A DNA stretch of 64,000 bases from NCBI GenBank assembly GCA_003415625.1, contig PYIU01000004.1:806001-870000 (forward strand), given 5' to 3'. This stretch comes from Aquanectria penicillioides (taxonomy: Eukaryota > Ascomycota > Sordariomycetes > Hypocreales > Nectriaceae). Positions 55,842 through 64,000 of this stretch are shown piece after piece. The notes under the pieces were generated by a model. The model saw only the letters and a list, made by a program, of their open reading frames with translations. It had not been told where the DNA came from and searched no databases. Every line of letters starts with the position of its first letter. The stretch's first letter is position 1. A program made the position numbers and the translations under genes.

Positions 55842-58800
55842 TTACCAAGCTATACGAGCCAGGAAACCCTTTGGCCACCTCCTCACACAATACTTCCTAG
55901 CCTCATCCAAGAGTATGATACCCATTCCAAATGCCATGGGCAGAAACCAATGTTCAACAGGCACCGCCGCCGTTTGCAAGACCCGCTGAAAGACTGGAGG
56001 ATACAACCAGAAGAAGGCCATGACGAGGGCAAAGAGAATAGCTGGGAAGAGATATAGGTTCTGAGTCCGCTTGTTGAACAAGGGAGGATGTTGGAGTATG
56101 GATAGTCGCCGAGTACGGACAGCCAAGAGATTGAACCATTGCCTGCAATGTGTGTCAGAGAAATGCTCAAGCGCAGGCCTACTCACCGATCTCGGCGGTT
56201 GGGGCGACTTACATGACGACCAGGTTCACAAAGTAGATGGAGCTGGCTTCATACAGCTTTTGGTTGTAGTAGTCCGAATCGATCGAGTCGGGGAGGTTTC
56301 CGAACTTGAACCAGATATCCGTGAATGGAATTCCTTTGCGCTCTAAGTACCAGTACGACATGGCAAAGGACGCCAACGTCTCCAGCATTCCCACTACTCC
56401 GTACGCCTGCAAGATGAGTTGCCAGTCGACCAGGCGGTCCTTACCCGGGACTCTCGGCCTCCGAAGCAGGACGTCCGCCTCGGGCGCTTCATATGCAAGG
56501 GCGATGGCGGCCATGGCATCGGTAAACAAGCTAGACCAAAGTTAGTGGCGAGGTTCCACGAGCGCGTCATTCTCCCTCGGGGAGGAGGGACTTACCAGAT
56601 GATGATCATGAGGAAGCTGCTCAAGATCTGAGGAATACCAAAGGCAACATTGGTCAAGACTGGCCAGAACTCACTGAAGCTACCTGCGGGAAGCAGATAT
56701 GCCACCGTCTTCTTCAGGTTGTCAAACATCATGCGACCATAACGCAAAGCCTCAACCATGCTAGAGAACGACTCCAGCAACACCATATCGGCAGCCTCGA
56801 TAGCAATGTCGCTACCAGAGCCAAGCGCGATGCCCACATCAGCAGCGCGCAGCGACGGTGCATCATTCACGCCGTCACCAGTCATACCCACAATCTGGTC
56901 ACGAGCCTGGAACTCTCGCACAATGCGAAGCTTGTGCTCTGGTGTGGTGCGAGCAAATACAATCTCACGGTACATGGCCAATTGATCCCACTGGCCTTCG
57001 TTGAGGGTGATGAGCTCTGGTCCGCTCAGAACAATGGCCTCACGCGGCCCATCCGCCCCGAAGTCGATCTCGAGGTCGCGAATAGATGGGTCAATTGTTG
57101 TAGTCCGGTGCAGTGCGTCAAGGTTGTCAACGTGCTTGGTGGTAACGATTCCACACTCTTTTGCAATTGCCTGCGCAGTAAGTGCAAAGTCACCAGTGAC
57201 CTGGGGCGTATTAGTTCTGACTTGTTTCAATTAGAGGATATGTTCTCACCATGAAGACTCGGATGCCAGCCCCGCGAAGAGTTTCAATAACCTCAGGGAT
57301 CTCGGGGCGAGGAGGATCGACAATGCCAACCAGGCCAACTAGAGTCAACCCCGCAGTGGCTTGCTTGTTCATCTCGGCCTCCAGTGCCAATGTAGAGATT
57401 CCAGTAGGGAATACGGAATTAGACAGAGCCTTTCTAGCCAATAAGAGAACTCTCCTTCCTTGCGAAGCCCACTCATTCTTGATCTCTTCAATACGTTTCC
57501 GAGTAACTTCATCGAGGGGAACAGTAACACCCGTATGGTTGACGCATGAACCGACCCGGTCCAAGAGAATCTCCGGGGCTCCCTTTATAGTCAACAATCT
57601 GTAAATCATTAGCCTCGTAGTCTACGACCCAAGATAGGTTGCGACGTACACATCTCCAGGCCCGAAAACAGAGCCCGTATCGGTGGGTAGAGTGATTGGC
57701 AATCCTTCTTGTTGAGCCAAAGTGAAAGCTTTGATCATGTACTTGTTCTTGCTGTTGAAAGCAAGTTCAAACTTGGTGTGCCAGTATTTTCGAAGCTGGG
57801 AGACTTCGCCCAGGCTTTCGGAAAATCGAAGGATGGCCTGGTCTGTAGCGTCGCCATGGATGATACGCTCATGCAAAGGTTTATTGGTGGTGGCGACATC
57901 AAAGGTACCGGCATTGCAGAGTCCTGAAATAGCACGGAGTTGGCTGACAGAGTTGTTCTTAGGACACTTTTCTCGGTTGGTAATCAAGGCCTCGTTGGCC
58001 TCGTCCGCAGTCATACACTTGGTCCCAATAGCACATTCAGTGACCAGCATTTTGTTCTTTTCTAGATCAGCAAACATTCCTAAAAGTATTTTAATACTAC
58101 ATGGACGAACCTGTGTCAATGTACCAGTCTTGTCGGAGCAGACGACCGACACCGATCCCAGTGTTTCCACCGTCTTTAGAGACTTACAGAGAATCTTGTG
58201 CTTACGCATCATGTTCGCACTAATAGTCATGCTTGCAGTCAGAGCAACCGGAAGACCCTCAGGGATAAAGGCGACAGCTACTGAAACGCAGGAGATGATC
58301 AGATTTGGCACACTAATCCAGTCTGGATAGTCCTTGCGAAGCCATGCAGCCCTGTCATGTCACCGTTAGCGCTTTTACAACGTGAACTGGTCAGAGTAGG
58401 CTTACCAGATAATGACAACAACGATGATCATGAGCAGCATAATGGAGCAAATCACCAGAACAAAGTTCAAGACTTCCCTTTCGAGGGTTGTGAGGCCCTT
58501 CTTGGGTTCGTTGGTAAGCTGGGCAATTTTACCAAAAACAGTGTTGTCTCCTGTTGAGACAACAACTCCAGTGCAGGTACCCGAGACACAGTGAGTGCCC
58601 TGGAGGCCAATATTTTTGGTCTCGAGGTAGTTCTCGTCTGTAGATTTCACAGTTGCGACCAGAGGGACCGATTCACCTGTGACACGTCAGATCCGTCCTC
58701 CTGTTCAGATTGCGCTCTGTTTTGATTCTCACCTGTCAGGATGGAGCGGTCAAACTTGGCATCGGAAGACGTCTTGATGAATCGAACATCAGCTGGGAGC

Positions 58801-59659
58801 TTGTTACCGGCCTTGATGAGAAGAATATCGCCAGGGACCATGTTTTCAGCAAGGAGAGAGATTTCTTGGCCGTTTCGAATGGCTTGGCAGTATTCAGGAA
58901 GCATGTTCTTGATGGATGCCATGACCCGCGATGAGGACCAATCCTGCCACATGTTAAAGGCGGCTTGAATGATCCAAACCGCAATTAAGACAATGGCCAG
59001 TGCGAGATTAGCATCTGCAGGAGGCTTTCCAAGGGGGCGCCATGCGATGAAGACCAAAATGCCAGCAACGAAGAGGACAGAACCAAAACCCTTAAAGAAG
59101 TATCCAAATATCTTTTTCGTACGATGAGTCGGGGCGGGGGAGGGCGCGTTCTTGCCATAGTGGGCGACTCGACGTTCGATTTGGGCGGTAGAAAGACCTT
59201 CTTGCTCGGACGAAGAAAGGCGACGGAGTACCTCATCAACGGTGTTGGTGTGCCATTCGAGCTTGGCGAGGTCTGGGAGTCACATAAATCAGAAACCAGA
59301 ACACGCATGGGCAGTGGCATTACTACTATTAATTCATACCTGTTGCAGCCTCAGTCGACTTTTGGGTGAATCCGGTCTTTTGATTGTAATCCTCAATGTC
59401 CATAGATCTGCAACAATCAAATATTTCTCAGGATCTCTTCTTCCTGCATGGAGATAATTCTTACTTACACTGTACGATACTGGATAGGGAGAGCGGCGGC
59501 AGCATCAATAGAGCTGCGCCTGGAGGTCATGGAGTGAATTCCCAACGAATCCGTGGAGATACCACGCCTCAAAGCCGGTCTGGCCTTGGTCCCGGCCTCC
59601 TCATCATCCCGCCAACGGATGCGTTCAGGGGCTTGAGGCTTTGGTTCATGAGCATCCAT
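55842..59659 (-). CDS. P-type cation ATPase, type IIC (Na+/K+-ATPase alpha-like)
   Basis: Minus strand, ten exons: 59659-59469, 59407-59340, 59272-58733, 58676-58406, 58351-58111, 58056-57650, 57598-57250, 57200-56596, 56530-56213 and 56142-55842. All keep frame and give 1096 residues. Landmarks are the actuator loop LTGES (splice-spanning), FIPEGLPVALTAS in helix M4, the phosphorylated Asp430 in CSDKTGTLTQ, TIKGAPEILLD, RVFMVTGD (spliced) and MTGDGVNDAPSLRAADVGIA. The stretch MMRKHKILCKSLKTVETLGS resembles animal Na+/K+-ATPase more than ENA (type IID) or SERCA pumps. This points to type IIC, found in some fungi and usually lacking a beta subunit. It would sit in the plasma membrane. The ion specificity is untested. 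Intron 5 is 54 bp, a multiple of three and stop-free. Confidence 0.9.
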
Positions 59660-62502
59660 TTTGGAGCTACGAAGGCAGCGAACACCAAGGGGAGTGTGTC
59701 ACAGCAGTTTTAGACGAGAAGCCCGGCGAGGAGGCAAAAGAGTAGAAAGGAGTGAGTGTTGAGGCCTAAGCAACTGGGTGATTGCCAGGAGCCTCCTTTA
59801 TACTCTTTACTTCACGATGGCTACGGATCCAGACCAGTCGAAGGCTGTGCAGAAGAGCCCTGAACGGTGTGACGAAATTGCGCATACATTCACAAGACGA
59901 GAGAAGGCGTGAGGGGAGGAGAGGAGAAGAGAGGAGAAAGACCCTGACTCGAATGTGGTCAAGGGCATTGCTTGACCAGCGCGCACGGCGGCAACACGAT
60001 GGGGGTGAGAGAGAACCAGCCTGCATGGGGACGTGTCTCACAGTGCGACGAATGATGTCCTAGGACACAGTGCAGTATCCGAAAAGCCCTCTCTCTTGAA
60101 AGGCATTGCTTTGCGATGCAACGGGCGCTGGGGGTGGGAAAATCGCTCATAGCGAGAGGTTGGTGAAGTTTTGAGTTGTCGTGGGGATCAAGTCGTTTAC
60201 AGCCAGGAACTAAGTATTCTCTCCGTGGTGCCAAGCTTTGCGGGAACAAGCGAGATACAACCAATCAAGGTTCCGTTCTATTAGCCTCTCAGATCCAGCC
60301 CTTGTTCCGCCATCTGGGCGTGCTCTGAGAACCTGGAGGAGAGAAACTTTCGGCATACTTGATGCAGCTAGGCCGGACGGCATCTGAGATGCCCAGAGCG
60401 TTTAGAAGAGGCAAGGCAAGGCTCGGATGGCAGCCCACTCGGGTCGACGCCCTTTGTCCGCACAACAACAATAGGAGAAAAGAAAAACAGGGAACTGTCA
60501 CCGCTGCACGGGGTCCGAGGAGGCGATGCAATCTGCCGCCTTTGTCACAAGCCATGTCGATTTGGGACTGGTTCTTTTGTTGTTGATCCCTGGCTGCAAG
60601 AGCCCAATAATTACGCCCGTAAATATCCATGCCGATCTATGCCGTGAGGGAGGGCAGGCGGCCTCCCATCCCCCATGACACCTCCACCAACCTCTACGGC
60701 CAACAAGTCCCCGACTCGACAGTGAAGCTGCGAGACCCAGGAGCTTTGCATTGCATGTTGTGTGGGTGGTCTGAGCTCGGATAAGCTATAGCTCTCTCGA
60801 CCACCATGTCGTCATCTTGGCGAGCTAGGATCCCCATCTTGCAGATGACGAGGAGGGTCTGGTTCCGAATCACCTCACCATTGATTAGCGCTGCGTGGTG
60901 TCTTTCCTTTTCAAGGCATTCCAGTGCATTCAACAGCCAACACACGAATCGATCCCTGATGCAGTTGGTGGTTTGGTTTGGTCTGTTTTGTTTTGGTTGC
61001 GTTTCTTCCTCGTCTGCGAGCCTCCTCCGCTTTTAGTTGCCCACGTCACGCCGCCCCGGCCAACGGTTCCCAGCCAGTGTCTCGCAAAAGCCCTCACCGC
61101 GGCACTCAACCCATCCACCAACACCTCACATGGATATCGACGCCCGACCCATTTAAGCATAACATGTATGCTGATCGGACAGCACTAGTGTGAAGCTGGC
61201 ACGCGAGGGTTGTGGCCGGGTGCATGTCCCGGTTCCCACACGAAATCAACACATGCCCGCAATGGCGCATCCCATCCCCATGGTTCCCCTTTGCCAAGAC
61301 ACATCAGCCCTACTATCCTTGGCTGGTTTTTGTGTAACTCAAGGTTAGTCAAAATCCGTGCACAAGGACGACCTGAGACACAATCCCCCTTTAGATTTTG
61401 CATTTTTCTCTCCAAGTTGTTCGAATAACTGCTAGAGCTGATGGCTTCATACACTACCAAGCTGACTTTGCAAAACAGAAAACCGGCCCGGCTCGTGGGT
61501 GCACCTGTTGTCTTGATCCGGGCCGGCCAAAAGGCATGTTTCCACTCCCATCTTCCCCTCTTTGCAAGCCCTGTAAATATTCCCACGCTGGTTTCCAGAC
61601 AACCAACTATCCCATCGAAAACCCATCTCTCCCCGCGCGCAGCGGACGTACGACGACCCAAGATGACACGGTTGCTCTCGCGCACAATACGCTGACATGC
61701 GACGTGCGGTGTAGTCAGCCTCCACTATGCATGCATGCCAACCCAGTTCTCAAGGAGAGATGTTGCTCCCGGCGATGCCACTGATAACGATGGGTGTAAT
61801 TCAACGACACAAGGCTCTCCTCTCGCCAGCAGGGATTGGTTACGGCCCCATCTCGTCCGTCCGACTCCACCCTCGGTATATGAGTTTCGACATCTGTCAT
61901 TCCTTTAAAACCATAAAGGAGGGCATAGCCTCCCACCGTAAAAGAAATGAGAGAATTTCCGAAGCAGCAGGCCATGTGTTCCATTCTCCCTACGTCACTT
62001 ACACGGGGTCCCAGCGACCCGGGCCATCGTAAAGCGGTTAGTGGGGTGCAGGGACGCTAAGGAATCCTGCTCAGCTTACATGAGTGGTGCACCCTGTCTA
62101 TTAATCCCATCAGAGCACATCATGCAAGCCAAGCCGTTTAAGCTTGGCTTCTCTTACTAGGGTGTGAATTTGAGAAGAAAATGAAACTGGAGTTAATATT
62201 TGGGAAACTTAGAGAAGGTTCAAGGTGGAGGACAGGAATATAGATCGCATTTTTAAACGGGGTCATATGGCATAGGGTAACTCGCCTAAAGAGCACACCC
62301 TTTCTGACCAAGTTCGACTGGTCTGGCACAAGCATTTATCTTTTTCTTTTTATCACCTAGTATGCGTATTAGATTCAATGTGCCCATGTTTTACATTTAG
62401 GAATTCCGATACCTACCCAATTTCATGAAGAATTAAGTCTTCTAGCGAACTTACATATTAAAATCGGTAACTGCAAACCATAAACCTCCGAATGCTAGAT
62501 CT
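59660..62502. other. 2.8-kb gene-free stretch
   Basis: ORFs here overlap on both strands and lack recognisable motifs. A GGAGAGGAGAAGAGAGGAGAA purine tract lies near 59915-59940. A TTTGG/TTTTGG-rich segment occurs at 60968-60998. No RNA gene is seen. Confidence 0.45.
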
Positions 62503-62975
62503 ATGCGCCATTATCCGAGAAATCTGAATCATCACCTCTTTAAATGGAACATGTGCACAGCCACATGTCTCTTCTTCATCGTCTGCCTTGGTGGCCCCCT
62601 TCGGCTCATCGCTATTGCCGGTTTGGGAGACAACTTCACTTCCCAACTTGGACCTCCTGACAAGCTGATTACTTCCGGTATTTATCACTATATCCAGCAT
62701 CCGAGCTACACGGGGCAGATAATTGTTGTTATTACAAACCTAGCGTTGTTCCTTCGGTGGGATGCTTCACTGGCCTGTTGGATCCCACATAATATGCAGG
62801 TGATATTGAATGGATGGGTTTTTGTTTTGCCTCGAGCATCCCAATTTTTTTTTTTGGATTCCTACGCCGTTTGATTCTTCGAGTCAAGGATGGGGAGGTC
62901 ATGTTAAAGGAGACATTCGGGACTGACTGGGCCAAGTGGCACTCTACAAAACGGTTTGTTCCTTGCATCATTTAA
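62503..62975 (+). pseudogene. Isoprenylcysteine methyltransferase-like fragment with frameshift
   Basis: The frame from 62503 carries the core of an ICMT/PEMT-like membrane methyltransferase: LGDNFTSQL, then SGIYHYIQHPSYTGQ (the HP-x-Y-x-G signature that binds S-adenosylmethionine) and hydrophobic helices. After a run of 12 T (near 62846-62857) this frame ends at a stop. The conserved tail continues in another frame: RVKDGEVMLKETFG, DWAKWHSTKRFVPCII, then TAA at 62973. The break therefore coincides with a homopolymer. No full N-terminal region is visible upstream. Intact relatives methylate prenylated cysteines or small molecules in the ER membrane. It could be a pseudogene, a sequence error, or have unseen splicing. 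Confidence 0.6.
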
Positions 62976-64000
62976 TCACACAAGCTGCGGTTATTGCGGG
63001 GCAAGTTAAGATATCTACTACATCTCATTGAAATATAGAGCCTCTGTATAGAATAATTGCACGGGTATTTCCTCCCCATAGTGTATGATTAATGAAGGAA
63101 AATCAGTGGCTCTGAATTGGTTTGATCATGCCAACATGTCCCCGTCAGGGTTTGCGCGTTTCTTATCGGGAGCTCCACAGTGAAGCCAGATCCAGAAGAG
63201 CCCCATATAACACCCTGCCGATGGCCCCAAGGATTTCATCCCGAAGGCAATATGCACATGCCGACTGAAACAGTGTGGATCGATGAATTACTCCGACCCT
63301 CACCGTTTTGCAAGTGGGCACATGTCAATCGTTGCGTTTACTTGTGCAGTTAGCAAAGTTGTGGAACATCTAATGCTTGGGGATGGGGACCTGTGAATGC
63401 AGCATGGATGCATTCATCTGTTCGCTCAAAAGCTTATACGAATAACCCGACCAGCTCGGGCACCGGCGAGCGGCAAGTGGGGAGGCAGTTTAGGAGATCG
63501 GTATTTTGACAAGCTACGCTTCGTGTACTGCTACGAGGCCGCGGCGTGAGCCTAGATATTTTCCCTTTCTTTCTCACTCGCCTCCTCATCCTTTGCATTT
63601 TACCTCACCCAAACCTGGTTAATACGGGATTTGAGGTCGCGGGCGGTGCCCATGGACACATTGGGAAACGCCGAGCTCTGTTACACCGACTTGAACTCAG
63701 AAGGCAGCTCGTAGCCAGTGCCAGAGCGCTGTGCGCCACTGACGTTGAAATTGGCCTGCCGAGTGGCGCCATAAATTGGCCTGGAGCTGCGGACGAATGG
63801 CCCAAAGCGCAATGAAACATGGAATCTAGGGATTGCAAGCGAGCGTCGAGCCGACGCGCCAAACAAGAAAGCTTTCTGAAGAGTCGGCAGAAACACGAGA
63901 AGCCCCATCCAGGTGGAGTTAAAGCTTGAGTGCTCCTGGGGAGGAACCAGAAGAGCTTGCAGGTCCCGGATGGAACCCTCCCCCACATGCCATAGATGAT
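62976..64000. other. Window edge, no supported gene
   Basis: Plus and minus frames near 63550-63990 are open over about 100 residues, but none has a recognisable motif. The minus-strand frame ending SEFKSV near 63681 could be part of a gene continuing beyond the window. Confidence 0.35.

Noticed and set aside
63605..63988. A possible gene at the right window edge
   Set aside because: Both strands are open over the same bases and I recognise no family. Evidence is insufficient without the adjoining sequence.
1..64000. Polyketide or peptide synthetase cluster, transposons, viral elements or CRISPR
   Set aside because: No ketosynthase, adenylation, reverse transcriptase, transposase or integrase motif, no long terminal or inverted repeats, and no spaced repeat array was seen in either direction.

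Overview
This window is nuclear DNA from a filamentous ascomycete, most likely a Sordariomycete and possibly Hypocreales. The evidence is genes split by 50-180 bp introns with GTRNGT donors, CTRAC branch points and YAG acceptors. There are intron-bearing and intronless tRNA genes, a Neurospora-type 25-residue copper metallothionein, a fungal Zn2Cys6 regulator and a PEX30-type peroxin. I see no bacterial operons, phage genes, CRISPR arrays or intact transposons. The species cannot be named from the sequence alone.

Layout. 0-1.9 kb: an NmrA-like reductase and tRNA-Val(AAC). 1.9-7.5 kb: a gene graveyard with a possible P450 scrap, a tyrosinase relic and a sulfotransferase-like pseudogene with several frameshifts, followed by 2 kb of low-complexity DNA. 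7.5-9.4 kb: a membrane-anchored arylsulfotransferase-family protein. 11.3-12.9 kb: an APC-superfamily (GABA/choline-type) permease.

14.2-26.8 kb holds an unusual concentration of glycine/serine catabolism: L-serine/threonine dehydratase, glycine decarboxylase P protein, lipoyl H protein, a mitochondrial-type serine hydroxymethyltransferase, and a divergently transcribed Zn2Cys6 regulator. Together these could run glycine to CH2-THF to serine to pyruvate plus ammonia. The T and L proteins are not in the window.

27.6-33.1 kb holds a second nitrogen module: an aldehyde dehydrogenase, a class I glutamine amidotransferase and, divergently, a glutamine-synthetase-like ligase. This gene set matches the bacterial gamma-glutamylation routes for amines (PuuA/PuuC/PuuD; AtdA1/AtdA2), without an oxidase. 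The permease, the glycine/serine block and the amine block may form one nitrogen-scavenging region; this is inference.

33-64 kb is ordinary, gene-sparse chromosome: two orphan ORFs, copper metallothionein, a PEX30-family peroxin, two multi-pass membrane proteins, a GNAT acetyltransferase, tRNA-Gln(TTG) with intron, homogentisate 1,2-dioxygenase, a small four-exon conserved protein, a ten-exon Na+/K+-ATPase-like (type IIC) P-type ATPase, and a frameshifted isoprenylcysteine methyltransferase-like relic.

All exon boundaries were derived by eye from splice signals, reading frame and protein-family continuity, and no transcript data were available.
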